A DNA stretch of 64,000 nucleotides from Providencia vermicola (lineage in GTDB: Bacteria > Pseudomonadota > Gammaproteobacteria > Enterobacterales > Enterobacteriaceae). Location: contig NZ_JAGSPI010000003.1 of assembly GCF_020381325.1 (NCBI RefSeq), positions 124,001 through 188,000 of the forward strand. The letters run 5' to 3'. The notes under the pieces are model-generated. The model had not been told where the DNA came from. It worked only from the letters and a program-made list of their open reading frames with translations, and ran no database searches. Both the position numbers and the translations under genes were made by a program. Positions 38,741-47,543 of this stretch are shown in pieces. Each line of letters starts with the position of its first letter. Positions within the stretch are counted from its first letter, which is position 1.

Positions 38741-39244
38741 TTACAGGCCAATAGGCTGATAACCTTGCCACTGTGGGATAAAGTGCTCTCCCTGTTTGTT
38801 TTCTGTTAGGTGAATATAAAAATCACCAACTTGATGTAGTAATACGCAGTCATCCACATCTTTCAAATTATCTTTATGTTGTTGCTGGCTATCAACGAGT
38901 AGCGTTTTAATCGCTTTTTGTTTCGCTTCCGCCGCTGTTTTTCCAACAAACAAGTCAAACTCATGTAATTCAGCTAAATTGTTTGGGGCATAGCCACCTA
39001 CGTTAACAAAGTAAAGCTTATAATCATCCTTTGATGGTTCTCGACGCAATGTCACATCAAACCCATCTACCCATTGGATAGATGTATAGCCATCGATATG
39101 TATCTTATCTTTGTCCCCAAACCATGCTTCCCTCAATACAGGCCAAGCATCCGTTGGTTTTTCTGCAACTACAAACTGAACATCATGCACCTCAATGTTA
39201 GATTTACCCGCATTACCACCAATATAAAACATAAATAATTTCAC
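38741..39244 (-). CDS. DUF1543 domain protein
   Basis: 167 residues matching the DUF1543 family pattern: MKLFMFYIGGNAGKSNIEVHDVQFVVAEK, WPVLREAWFGDKDKIHIDGYTSIQWVDGFDVTL, then LYFVNVGGY and ELHEFDLFVG, which looks like a second copy of the same unit (FYIGG...EVHDVQFVV and YFVNVGGY...ELHEFDLFVG). This suggests an internal duplication of an alpha/beta unit. Function of the family is unknown; it is soluble and cytoplasmic. Single gene. Confidence 0.75.
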   Translation of the reverse strand: MKLFMFYIGGNAGKSNIEVHDVQFVVAEKPTDAWPVLREAWFGDKDKIHIDGYTSIQWVDGFDVTLRREPSKDDYKLYFVNVGGYAPNNLAELHEFDLFVGKTAAEAKQKAIKTLLVDSQQQHKDNLKDVDDCVLLHQVGDFYIHLTENKQGEHFIPQWQGYQPIGL

Positions 39245-39451
39245 TTTTACTCCGATTTAACCATTATCGTTATATTTTTAATTATACAGCCAATGGAATT
39301 CAGCTAGCAATTACTATTGTTTTTCGGTTACATACAATCATTAAAAACATAACAAAGTGAATAAAAAATCACTTTATCTATATAATTATTTACTTTGAAA
39401 TTATTTTAAGTAACCTAGTAATCTCAAAAATAATAATTTCAGGGAATAATT

Positions 39452-40603
39452 ATGGATCGTCGTTCATTTCTAAAATCTACTTCATTAGTCGCAGGTGGTT
39501 TAGCGCTAAACTCGTTGATAAACCAGGCTGTAGCAAAAACACCAACAGTAGAACTACCTGATGCTAAGCATCCGTTATTGCTTAATTTCAATGAAAACTC
39601 ATTAGGGATGTCACCAAAGGCTAAAGATGCAATTATTGCCGCGTTACCTAATTCTTTTCGCTATCCTGACGATGCTAGAGCTGAATTAATCACCAGTATT
39701 GGCTCTCTTTATGATTTATCTGATAAACATGTCAGCATCGGTAATGGCTCATCAGAAACCATTCAAGCTACTGTTGCCATGTTGGCAAATAAAGCTAAAA
39801 GCCAAGAGAAAAAAATTCAACTTATCACTCCTGATCCTACATTTAATTATGCCGAGCTGTACTCACTTCCACTTGGTGTACAAATTACAAAGGTTCCTCT
39901 AAAAGCCGATTTATCTTTTGATTTACAAAAAATGGAGCAAGCCGCAAATAATTTTGATGGTTTATCCATGATTTATATCTGTAATCCAAACAACCCAACA
40001 GCCATGATTACTCCTCATGGTCAGTTAGATGGCTGGATGAGTAAGGCATCCGATAACCAATTTTTCATTGTTGATGAGGCTTATGCTGAGTTTGTCGAAG
40101 ACCCTAACTTTGTCAGTGCAATAGAATTAGTTAAAAAAGGCCAAAAAAATCTTATTGTTACGCGTACATTTTCAAAAATATTTGCGCTAGCAGGGCTGCG
40201 TGTTGGTTATGGAGTAGCGATACCAGAGGTTATTGCTTCCGTAGATGAATTTTTATCTATTGATAACACAAATACAGCTGGAGCTGTTGCCGCTCTCGCC
40301 TCATTAAAAGATAAAACCTTTATCGCACACAGCCTTAAATCCAACAATTTATCGCGTAAAATTGTCGAAACAGCACTAAACGAACTGGGATTAGAATATG
40401 CGCCTTCGCAGGCAAACTTTATTTTTCATAAAGTGAAAGGCGATGTAAAAACCTATAAGCAACGTATGGCCGATGCAAATGTGATGGTAGGAAGAGAATT
40501 CCCACCCGCTGTAGGCTGGAACCGTTTAACATTAGGAACCCCTGAAGAAATGGAACAATTCGTCACAGTCCTAAAAGAATTTCACAAAAAAGGTTGGGCA
40601 TAA
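39452..40603 (+). CDS. Tat-exported PLP aminotransferase (HisC-like)
   Basis: A 383-residue fold-type I aminotransferase of the histidinol-phosphate aminotransferase class with a twin-arginine signal (DRRSFLKS, h-region, cleavage near AVA-K29). The PLP lysine is Lys242 in RTFSKIFALAGLRVGYG; the cofactor motifs YICNPNNPTA and FIVDEAYAEF are intact, as is the substrate-binding arginine region near NRLTLGTPEEM. It therefore looks active but folded in the cytoplasm with PLP and sent to the periplasm. It is not the biosynthetic HisC, which lacks a signal. Substrate unknown. Start has an AGGGAA site; ends at a terminator. No partner gene is adjacent. Confidence 0.85.
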   Translation: MDRRSFLKSTSLVAGGLALNSLINQAVAKTPTVELPDAKHPLLLNFNENSLGMSPKAKDAIIAALPNSFRYPDDARAELITSIGSLYDLSDKHVSIGNGSSETIQATVAMLANKAKSQEKKIQLITPDPTFNYAELYSLPLGVQITKVPLKADLSFDLQKMEQAANNFDGLSMIYICNPNNPTAMITPHGQLDGWMSKASDNQFFIVDEAYAEFVEDPNFVSAIELVKKGQKNLIVTRTFSKIFALAGLRVGYGVAIPEVIASVDEFLSIDNTNTAGAVAALASLKDKTFIAHSLKSNNLSRKIVETALNELGLEYAPSQANFIFHKVKGDVKTYKQRMADANVMVGREFPPAVGWNRLTLGTPEEMEQFVTVLKEFHKKGWA

Positions 40604-40624
40604 TATAGCTCCTCCAGCACTACC

Positions 40625-40668
40625 AAAATAAAAGGAACACGTATTGACCTCCCCCTTTTATTTTTTTT
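40625..40668. terminator. Terminator between aminotransferase and DUF486 genes
   Basis: AAAATAAAAGG / CCTTTTATTTT arms with an 18-base loop and a T8 tract, between convergent genes. Confidence 0.7.
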
Positions 40669-41011
40669 AAAAAGGGCCTTTGAAAATAAAGAAGGCCCCC
40701 GCAAAAATAAGGGCAAAACCAATAATATGATTAACTGTTATGCTCTCCCCTAAATATAAAACTGAAAAGAGCACAAAAACACAAAGAGTGATAACTTCCT
40801 GCATTGTTTTCAATTCTGCAGCACTATAAAACTGATGCCCCAACCGGTTTGCAGGCACAGCAAAGCAATATTCAACAAAAGCAATTAGCCAACTAAAAAA
40901 TACCACCACATATAAAGGCTTCGTCGTAAACTTCAAATGTCCATACCAAGCAAACATCATGAACACATTTGAAATGATAAGTAAAAATACAGGGTATAAT
41001 TTTGCTAGCAT
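40667..41011 (-). CDS. DUF486 small membrane protein (DMT-like)
   Basis: 114 residues with four hydrophobic helices. The family signature is clear: IISNVFMMFAWYGHLKF, FSWLIAFVEYCFAVPANRLGHQFYSAAELKTMQEVITL and a final helix HIIGFALIFAGAFFIFK. Members are single-domain proteins of the drug/metabolite transporter superfamily that would work as dimers. Substrate unknown. The length is typical. Stands alone. Confidence 0.85.
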   Translation of the reverse strand: MLAKLYPVFLLIISNVFMMFAWYGHLKFTTKPLYVVVFFSWLIAFVEYCFAVPANRLGHQFYSAAELKTMQEVITLCVFVLFSVLYLGESITVNHIIGFALIFAGAFFIFKGPF

Positions 41012-41138
41012 GTTAATTTCATAGTAAGAAGATAATTTGCATCATTATGAAATGAAAAAATCGCGATTTCAATAAGGTGTAATTAGGCTAATTATTTCAT
41101 TCTAAAATTTATTTCAGCTAGGACAAATGGAGAGTTAA

Positions 41139-41630
41139 ATGTTTATTCAATATCGCTTAATGGATCTGACAGATAGCCCCAAAGTCGCTCATTTATTACA
41201 AGCTAATGCCCCCTCTAACCATGGTGACCTTCTTGGCGAATTTCCACTTCCTAAGGTCAAGGGAATGTTGATGGGAAGCTCAGGAACCATTATTGCGGTA
41301 GCAGCTCAAGACGTAATTGGTGTAGTTTTTAGCTTTAGGTCGTCATCGGCCACATTACCCCCTTTAGCTTCATTTATTATCGAACAGTTTCCTCACCTAA
41401 TGAAAGATAATTGGCTCTATGGCCCTGTTTGTATCAATAAAGAATACAGAGGCAAAGATATTCTCAAAACGTTATATGACAAAGTTTGCGCACTCAATAC
41501 AGGTAAACCGGTTGCTTTTATTAACACCAAAAATTTACGTTCATTAGCGGCTCACCAGAAATTAGGTATGAGTATTGCCGCTAACTTTATCTTCGATGAA
41601 ATAGAATACTATTTAGTTATCGGTAGATGA
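41139..41630 (+). CDS. GNAT-family acetyltransferase
   Basis: 163 residues with the GNAT fold. The acetyl-CoA loop is seen in GPVCINKEYRGKDILKTLYDKV (about residues 107-128), a variant of the usual R-G-x-G-I/A; AFINTKNLRSLAAHQKLGM is the following motif B with the typical N-x-x-S/A...H-x-K-L-G pattern. A GGAG site precedes the ATG. The acceptor molecule cannot be predicted. Single gene beside a methyltransferase, 88 bases apart, possibly cotranscribed. Confidence 0.75.
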   Translation: MFIQYRLMDLTDSPKVAHLLQANAPSNHGDLLGEFPLPKVKGMLMGSSGTIIAVAAQDVIGVVFSFRSSSATLPPLASFIIEQFPHLMKDNWLYGPVCINKEYRGKDILKTLYDKVCALNTGKPVAFINTKNLRSLAAHQKLGMSIAANFIFDEIEYYLVIGR

Positions 41631-41718
41631 AATTTTTAGTACCACTTAGTACATTTTTATTTTAATTTGTTCATATTTTGATAAACTAGATGCATTATTG
41701 TATTAAGGAGTACATTTT

Positions 41719-42501
41719 ATGGCGGATTTTCTTACTGTAAACCAAAAAGCATGGGACAAACAGGCAGAGTCGCAACAAGCTTGGTCAACACCTGTTGATT
41801 CACAAACCATTCTTGATGCTAAACAAGGTCACTGGCAAGTTCACCTTACCCCTACCCCCGTTTCAAAAGATTGGCTAGGTGATATTAAAGGGAAAAAAAT
41901 TCTTTGCCTAGCATCCGGTGGTGGCCAGCAAGCTCCAGTATTAGCAGCTGCGGGTGCGCAAGTTACCGTTTTTGACTTTTCAATAAAACAACTTGAACAA
42001 GATATAATGGTCGCAGAACGAGATCATTTAACATTAGAAACTGTACAAGGTGATATGCGTTCGTTATCTATGTTTGCTTGCGAAGAATTTGATATTATTT
42101 TTCACCCTATATCTAACCTATATATTCCAGATGTAAATCCTGTATGGCAAGAATGCCATCGTGTATTAAAAACAGAAGGGAAATTATTATCTAGCTTTTT
42201 TAACCCTGTAGTTTTTATTGGCGACCGGGATAAAAAATACCATGAGCAAGGTCTTATAAAACCAAGTTATACTATGCCTTTTTCGGAATTAAGCACTTTA
42301 TCTGAAGAGCAAATTACACATAAGACTGAACAACAAGAAGCCTTTGTGTTTGGCCATTCTTTAAATGATTTAATTGGTGGACAAATTAAAGCTGGCTTCC
42401 ATATTGCAGGTTTTGAGGAAGATTGGCAGCCACATCCACGTTTTATTGTTGACCGTTATTTACCAACATTCCTATCAACATTAGCGATTAAAATCCGCTA
42501 A
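41719..42501 (+). CDS. SAM-dependent methyltransferase (class I)
   Basis: 260 residues. The Rossmann motif I is KKILCLASGGGQQAPVLAAAGAQVTVFDFS (about 57-86), with the acidic motif II (VFDFS), then VQGDMRSL (motif III) and a motif IV stretch FDIIFHPISNLYI; RVLKTEGKLL fits motif VI. It is of the methyltransferase-11 type found in many small-molecule methylases. Acceptor not predictable. The AAGGAG site and ATG are clear. Followed by a terminator. Confidence 0.85.
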   Translation: MADFLTVNQKAWDKQAESQQAWSTPVDSQTILDAKQGHWQVHLTPTPVSKDWLGDIKGKKILCLASGGGQQAPVLAAAGAQVTVFDFSIKQLEQDIMVAERDHLTLETVQGDMRSLSMFACEEFDIIFHPISNLYIPDVNPVWQECHRVLKTEGKLLSSFFNPVVFIGDRDKKYHEQGLIKPSYTMPFSELSTLSEEQITHKTEQQEAFVFGHSLNDLIGGQIKAGFHIAGFEEDWQPHPRFIVDRYLPTFLSTLAIKIR

Positions 42502-42508
42502 AATCCTA

Positions 42509-42545
42509 CATTGGTTAGCCTATTAGCTAATCAATGTTAATTTTC
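42509..42545. terminator. Terminator after the methyltransferase gene
   Basis: CATTGGTTAGC / GCTAATCAATG, 11-bp stem with one G-U and 6-base loop, then TTAATTTTC; between convergent genes. Confidence 0.75.
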
Positions 42546-42554
42546 TAAGATAGG

Positions 42555-42956
42555 TTATTCACCACGATGGCAATAGCGCTCCCAAACAGATTCAAATTGT
42601 TCAGGGGGAATAATATCATCTGTCTTTTCAACAAATGGAATTGAAATCATCACCTTACCCGTTTTATTCTTATGTAGCCTAACAATAAATCGCTTATAAC
42701 CATGGGGCAATTCATTTTCAAAACCAAAGACTTCACCACAGTAGTAGCCTGTTTCCTCACCTTCATCACTTTTCGTTAGTATATAATATTTTACATTTTT
42801 GTACGTTGCTGCCGACGGATATGCCAAGAAGTCTTCAACTGAGCTTCTCACTCTACTGTCTGTATCTAATTCTGGGTCAATAGTCACTTCGGTCATGATC
42901 CCCGCTATGTATGCACACCCAGCAACAAGTAATAGAACTAAAGATCTTAATAACAT
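42555..42956 (-). CDS. Exported small protein, relative of the 37290-37676 product
   Basis: 133 residues with an N-terminal hydrophobic segment (about 3-20) ending in LLVAGCAYIAG, which could be a lipobox-like site (VAGC) although the rest of the lipoprotein pattern is not perfect. The soluble part reads VRSSVEDFLAYPSAATYKNVKYY...GYYCGEVFGF..., giving a V-x3-L...T-[FY]-K-[ND]-V...CG spacing like that of the 37.3 kb protein. Two further cysteines (YYCGEV and ERYCHRG) may pair. Unknown function. Confidence 0.7.
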   Translation of the reverse strand: MLLRSLVLLLVAGCAYIAGIMTEVTIDPELDTDSRVRSSVEDFLAYPSAATYKNVKYYILTKSDEGEETGYYCGEVFGFENELPHGYKRFIVRLHKNKTGKVMISIPFVEKTDDIIPPEQFESVWERYCHRGE

Positions 42957-43054
42957 TTTATATAGATAATCCGTGAGAAAACAGTAAACATCATTATAGT
43001 TTATACTTGTTGTTTTGCGACCTCAAAGCGAATCAGGCCATTTATTTTTATAAT

Positions 43055-43393
43055 CTACTGAATAAGTTGCCAAATATAAACTAAAATAGCAGCAGTAATT
43101 ATCCATATTATTGTTGCTAAACTCAAACTACCCCAAGCCGTCATTTTCGTTGCAAATATATAAACTGTGAGTAGATACATAGCATAAGGAATTAATGACC
43201 ATAACCCAAATAATGCAGTTTTTCTTAACGCCTCAGTACCTTGCTCTTGCACAACAATCACGTGTGCAATAAGTGCAAAAGTTGGAAATAAAGGTACTAG
43301 CCCAGCAATATAATAAACTTTGCTCCGTGAAAATAATGCAATGATAAGTACAGCTACAGCACCAATTAAACATTTTAAGAATAGTGAAAACAT
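43055..43393 (-). CDS. glpM: GlpM family membrane protein
   Basis: 112 residues with four hydrophobic helices, strongly like E. coli GlpM (109 residues): LKCLIGAVAVLIIALFSRSKVYYIAGLVPLFPTFALIAHVIV and EALRKTALFGLWSLIPY. GlpM was named for an effect on glycerol-3-phosphate metabolism and alginate in Pseudomonas; its molecular role is not known. It is an inner-membrane protein with an AAGGAA ribosome site. It stands alone, divergent from a chemoreceptor gene. Confidence 0.88.
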   Translation of the reverse strand: MFSLFLKCLIGAVAVLIIALFSRSKVYYIAGLVPLFPTFALIAHVIVVQEQGTEALRKTALFGLWSLIPYAMYLLTVYIFATKMTAWGSLSLATIIWIITAAILVYIWQLIQ

Positions 43394-43762
43394 AAGAGTT
43401 CAATTCCTTTTTACATTTAGCTTATTATCAGTTCTTACTCCTGAAAAGTTAACAGCATTATCAATTCAAACAACAGTTCATGAATTTTCTTTTCATTTTG
43501 TTAACCATTCCAAAAAATAAGTAAACACACTTAGATTTTATTCGTTTTTATGAACTAAGTCATATTATTGCATATAAAGTATCCATCACTAGTGCCGATA
43601 CATTGAATTAGTCCCTACGCCTGATGCTTTCGCGTGACTATATATAACATTTTAGCCTATAGGATCATTTTGATTCACTTATCGCTAACAATGTTATGTC
43701 TGAAAGTCGTTATTTGTATGTATTAAAAACATACTGCTCGATGGTATGAAAGGAAATAATCA
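43394..43762. other. Divergent glpM / chemoreceptor promoter region
   Basis: A 369-base gap with no gene. It contains the sigma-28 promoter of the chemoreceptor (43575-43601); the rest is AT-rich and presumably carries the glpM promoter. Confidence 0.6.
43575..43601 (+). promoter_or_regulatory. Sigma-28 (FliA) promoter of the chemoreceptor gene
   Basis: TAAAGTAT, an 11-base spacer, then GCCGATAC: 13 of 16 positions of the FliA consensus TAAAGTTT-N11-GCCGATAA match, with exact spacing. It lies about 160 bases before the chemoreceptor start, so the gene should be in the late flagellar regulon. Confidence 0.85.
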
Positions 43763-45430
43763 ATGATGTCTGATACTTCAAAAAAAATTAAATTTAACTC
43801 AGCTAAATTTACCTTCACTGGCCTCAAAACGACGACGTTGGTCTGGTTTATTTCAGGACTGCTGATCGCACTACTACTGTCTACTTGCTGGTTTTTCTTT
43901 AGCTCGTTAAAACAGTATCAAGCAACACTCAATAATCTGGATATAATTTATAATGAGCAAACTGAATTAAACAATACGTGGCAGTCTCTACTTCAAGCAC
44001 GCAATACCTTAAACCGCGCAAGCTCTCGCCATTTATTGATCATCAATAAAATGAAAACGTCGAATACTGACATCGACAGCCTTATTCAGTTTTACCATCA
44101 AAAAATGACACAAACCAATACATATTGGAAAAATTTTTCTGAAAGTTCCATGTATCAAAACAATGCAGCTTTCACCGATTTAGAAAAATCATACAATACA
44201 TTATATGCCGCACTGAATGAACTCTCTGTGTTCTTAGTTGAAGGAAAAACCTACGATTTTTTAAATCAACCCACACAGTCATTTCAAGATGCATTTGAAA
44301 AAAATTACATAAATTATCACCAACAGCTTAATAAAAATTACCATGACATCGCTATTTCAAGCGAAAAACTTTATAACCAAAGCATAATTGGCCTTATTGT
44401 GATCATTACAATAATCTCCATTGTCACGCTATTCATCCGCTTTATTTTGCAGTTTTTCTTTGTCCGTCCTCTCAACCAAATTATTGATGGTATCGAAAAA
44501 GTCAGCCAAGGTATTCTTTATCATCAATTTGATAATAAAGGTCTTTCTGAAATAAAGCTGCTTAAGATGCATGTCTCTAATATGCAAAGTAAGCTTATTG
44601 AAATTGTAAAAAATATTTATGACAACACTCACCATATTAAAGTTGAGTTGAATGATATCACTCAAATGAACCATGATTTGTCCATCCGCGCAGACCAGCA
44701 AGCCGCAGCAATTGTTGAAACTGCCGCCAGCGTTGAAGAACTCGACTCTTCATTTAAGCTCAATACAGCACATACAAATCAATCTTGTCAGCTTATGTCT
44801 GCAACGAGTATCACCATAGATAAGAGTAATGAGCTAATTTCTGATGTTGTCGAGAATATGGATGATATCGTCGACTTTTCAAAAGAAATTAGCAAAATTA
44901 CATCTACAATTGATAACATTGCCTTCCAAACGAATTTGTTGGCGCTAAATGCAGCTGTTGAAGCCGCTCGAGTGGGCGAACATGGGAAAGGTTTTGCTGT
45001 CGTAGCTAATGAGGTTCGTGAGTTATCAATAAGCTGTACACAAGCATCCAAAGAGATTAAATTACTAATCAATAATTCAAATGATAAAATTAATCATTGT
45101 TTCCAACTGGCGGCGGATGCTAACGATAATATTGTCTCTATTGCTCAAGATACCTCTAATATTAACGAAATGATCCAAAGTGTTGCCCTTGCCTCTAATG
45201 AGCAAACTCACGGTGTAAGCCAGATCCACCTAGCTATCAACGAATTAGATAACACGACTCAAGCGAATGCTTCAATGACACGTGAATTACAATCTTCACT
45301 AAAAGCACTCGAATCTCAATCCAATTTACTGGAAGAGATAATTTCTATCTTCCACGTTGAAGCCGAAGATACACAACAATCTGACAGCATTGAGCAAAAA
45401 AAAGATCTACAAATTAAAAAACTCCACTAA
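43763..45430 (+). CDS. Methyl-accepting chemotaxis protein
   Basis: 555-residue transmembrane chemoreceptor. Helix TM1 (about 23-48) and TM2 (about 208-232) enclose a helical periplasmic sensor of about 160 residues with the look of a four-helix bundle. A HAMP domain ([17 protein letters not shown]) follows, then the signalling hairpin with the highly conserved tip [38 protein letters not shown]. It lacks the C-terminal NWETF pentapeptide that tethers CheR/CheB (it ends QIKKLH), so it depends on other receptors for adaptation. Ligand unknown. Driven by a sigma-28 promoter; ends in a terminator. Confidence 0.92.
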   Translation: MMSDTSKKIKFNSAKFTFTGLKTTTLVWFISGLLIALLLSTCWFFFSSLKQYQATLNNLDIIYNEQTELNNTWQSLLQARNTLNRASSRHLLIINKMKTSNTDIDSLIQFYHQKMTQTNTYWKNFSESSMYQNNAAFTDLEKSYNTLYAALNELSVFLVEGKTYDFLNQPTQSFQDAFEKNYINYHQQLNKNYHDIAISSEKLYNQSIIGLIVIITIISIVTLFIRFILQFFFVRPLNQIIDGIEKVSQGILYHQFDNKGLSEIKLLKMHVSNMQSKLIEIVKNIYDNTHHIKVELNDITQMNHDLSIRADQQAAAIVETAASVEELDSSFKLNTAHTNQSCQLMSATSITIDKSNELISDVVENMDDIVDFSKEISKITSTIDNIAFQTNLLALNAAVEAARVGEHGKGFAVVANEVRELSISCTQASKEIKLLINNSNDKINHCFQLAADANDNIVSIAQDTSNINEMIQSVALASNEQTHGVSQIHLAINELDNTTQANASMTRELQSSLKALESQSNLLEEIISIFHVEAEDTQQSDSIEQKKDLQIKKLH

Positions 45431-45448
45431 ATTAAATTATTAAACCGT

Positions 45449-45479
45449 TGGGCACTATTTATGGTGCCCATATTTTTAT
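45449..45479 (+). terminator. Terminator of the chemoreceptor gene
   Basis: TGGGCAC / GTGCCCA, 7-bp stem, 8-base loop, followed by TATTTTTATTTT. Confidence 0.85.
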
Positions 45480-45588
45480 TTTCTATTGTATTTTTTCTTC
45501 TTTATTCATGTTTGCCTACCATTGAATATTTCTAACAAATTATCTGATATAACATGTAACGATTATTTCGAATAACGACGAGCCCACT

Positions 45589-46431
45589 ATGACAATTAAA
45601 ATTACCGTTCTTGTTGACAATAACACTCTCATTGACAGTTATTTTTGCGGTGAGCCAGGTGTCTGCTATCACATTGAAGCTGATGGCAAAAAAATATTAT
45701 TTGATACTGGTTACTCTGATATTTTTATTAATAATGCCCATATACTCAATATTGACCTAGCCGATATTACCGACCTTGTGCTGTCTCATGGCCACAATGA
45801 TCACACATGGGGATTAGGCCATTTGGTTCAGTATTTTGACCGTCGTAACGCTGAGGGAAACCATCCTAAACAGCTTATTTATCATCCGGATGCATTAAAA
45901 CCAAAACAGTTTCAATCGAAAGTGATTGGAGCGAACACCCCAAAAAATGTACTCGATGCCTACTTCACTTGTATAGAATCTATAAAGCCATACTATTTAT
46001 CTGATAACGTTATATTTTTAGGTCAGATACCTCGGAATAATAATTTTGAAGGAAAAGACCCAATCGGTATTATGGTTAATGAAAACCAACAACACGTTGA
46101 TGACTATGTCCTTGATGACACTGCTCTGGCAATTACAACAACAGAAGGACTAATTGTGATAACAGGTTGTTCTCATTCAGGTATTTGCAATATTGTTGAA
46201 TATGCGAAACACGTCACCGGGATAAATAAAATAGTCACTGTAATTGGCGGTTTTCACTTACAACAAGCCTCAGATGATCTTTTAGAGCAGACTGGCAACT
46301 ACTTTACTCAACAGGACTTATTGCACATCCACCCATGCCACTGTACTGACCTTGCAGCAAAGATACACTTAGCTAAGCATGCTCCTGTTAAAGAGGTTGG
46401 CGCTGGCTTACAGCTCACTTATTCAAGTTAA
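45589..46431 (+). CDS. Metallo-beta-lactamase-fold hydrolase
   Basis: 280 residues of the MBL superfamily, in the subgroup related to the dihydropterin/RFA-P synthase-like proteins. The metal motif HxHxDH is present as LSHGHNDHTWGL (about residues 64-75), with further ligands in GCSHSGI and GGFHL, and a C-terminal HPCHCTD. It should bind two metal ions; the phosphoester or lactone substrate is not predictable. Cytoplasmic, with no signal peptide. The ribosome site is weak. Single gene convergent with an NTF2-like gene. Confidence 0.85.
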   Translation: MTIKITVLVDNNTLIDSYFCGEPGVCYHIEADGKKILFDTGYSDIFINNAHILNIDLADITDLVLSHGHNDHTWGLGHLVQYFDRRNAEGNHPKQLIYHPDALKPKQFQSKVIGANTPKNVLDAYFTCIESIKPYYLSDNVIFLGQIPRNNNFEGKDPIGIMVNENQQHVDDYVLDDTALAITTTEGLIVITGCSHSGICNIVEYAKHVTGINKIVTVIGGFHLQQASDDLLEQTGNYFTQQDLLHIHPCHCTDLAAKIHLAKHAPVKEVGAGLQLTYSS

Positions 46432-46437
46432 TTTGAT

Positions 46438-46467
46438 TGCCCAGAGTAATAAGCTGGGCATATTCTT
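46438..46467. terminator. Terminator between MBL-fold and NTF2-like genes
   Basis: TGCCCAG / CTGGGCA, 7-bp stem with 9-base loop, followed by TATTCTT. Confidence 0.75.
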
Positions 46468-46529
46468 GCAGCTAATCTGATAAATAAAAAATCACCTTCC
46501 ATTCAGAAAATTATCTACATATAAATACG

Positions 46530-46919
46530 TCAAGTTCTTGACCCTAAATCACTGTCATGTTTATTACCTTGCGTCATCCGCGTGAGCTCCTCGCAACGTA
46601 CTATTTTATTATCTAACACAGTAAAACAGGCAAATACTTCATACTCGCTGCAAGAGCCGTCTTTTTTCATTGCCCTTGCAATATGTTGAGTATGAACGCA
46701 GTTATCTCCCTCTGCGATAGATTTAATTGTTATCGTAATTGATTCCGTTGCTTTCTCTAACACCTTCATATGCGCAACGAACTCATCAAAGCCAATTTCT
46801 TTACCATCGACTATTTGAATATAGTCTCTAGAAAAAAACTGCTCTATAACAGGTAGTGAGCCGATTTGCGTTCCTAACACAGAATCTAAAGCTTGTTTAA
46901 CCAACTGTATATTTCCCAC
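46530..46919 (-). CDS. NTF2/SnoaL-like protein
   Basis: 129 residues with the alpha+beta cone of the NTF2 superfamily: N-terminal helix (VKQALDSVLG), a second helix with FFSRDYIQIVDG, then alternating strands (ESITITIKSIAEGDNCVHTQHIARA, EYEVFACFTVLDNKIVRCEELTR). Members bind or isomerise small molecules; no catalytic pair is certain here. It starts at GTG with an AGAGGT site about 5 bases upstream. Single gene. Confidence 0.75.
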   Translation of the reverse strand: MGNIQLVKQALDSVLGTQIGSLPVIEQFFSRDYIQIVDGKEIGFDEFVAHMKVLEKATESITITIKSIAEGDNCVHTQHIARAMKKDGSCSEYEVFACFTVLDNKIVRCEELTRMTQGNKHDSDLGSRT

Positions 46920-46983
46920 TATTTACCTCTTGTTTTTTATCAATGTCTTTATTCAGTTATATGTTGTAAACCAGCGATTTCAA

Positions 46984-47037
46984 GGGGACACTTATATTTA
47001 ATTAAGCATTTATGCTTCTTATTGCCCAAATGTCCCC
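46984..47037. repeat. Nested inverted repeat (cruciform-like)
   Basis: Outer arms GGGGACA (46984-46990) and TGTCCCC (47031-47037) enclose an inner hairpin AAGCAT/ATGCTT near 47004-47017. Possible remnant of a small mobile repeat or a structured RNA; no second copy is seen in the window. Confidence 0.5.
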
Positions 47038-47435
47038 CCCACATAAAATCGGGCTCATACTATTTCTTTGATACACATTTTATTTTTTTAACCATAAAAA
47101 CCATTAACACATATTAAGACCAACAAATAACCTTACAATTCATACTGGTACATAGGTTATACTTTATAAAAGTGGCTCATAAAAACAAAGAAAACACGGG
47201 AAAAATTATTTATTTTTAAGCCATTTGTGCCATTTTTCGCTTTAGATCACAAAATTCATGTGTAATATAATATTCCTTATAAATTTCACCCTTTTCTAAA
47301 ATAATGTATCTTGCTAATTCTTCTACTTTTATCCATAATCTTAAGCTATAGTATTTACTAATTTCAGTAACTTCATAGACTCAGTTTTTCCAAGTAATCT
47401 TGGATAAGTCCTGAAAACGATATCTCTAATTTATT

Positions 47436-47466
47436 AGGGGGCAGTTTTATACATATAAAACCCCCT
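47436..47466 (+). promoter_or_regulatory. Hairpin in the nqrE leader
   Basis: AGGGGG and CCCCCT with TTTTAT/ATAAAA form a 12-bp stem with a 3-base CAG bulge and an ACAT loop. No T run follows, so it is not a standard terminator; it could fold in the 5' leader if transcription starts upstream. Confidence 0.45.
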
Positions 47467-47543
47467 ATTTATATAGAAAGCATTTAATATAATCGCATGT
47501 TTTTACTGTTAAATGTAATCATGACATATATAAAGGAGGATTT

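Larger units (their letters stand above)
46920..47543. other. Gap upstream of the orphan nqrE with two large inverted repeats
   Basis: 624 AT-rich bases without a credible gene (an overlapping 74-codon frame with no start signal is rejected). Two ordered elements: a GGGGACA/TGTCCCC outer palindrome enclosing a smaller hairpin at 46984-47037, and a G-rich/C-rich hairpin at 47436-47466, 78 bases before the nqrE start. Confidence 0.55.

Noticed and set aside
46893-47117. 74-codon ORF opposite and beyond the NTF2-like gene
   Set aside because: No start signal, odd composition, overlaps the start of the NTF2-like gene on the other strand.
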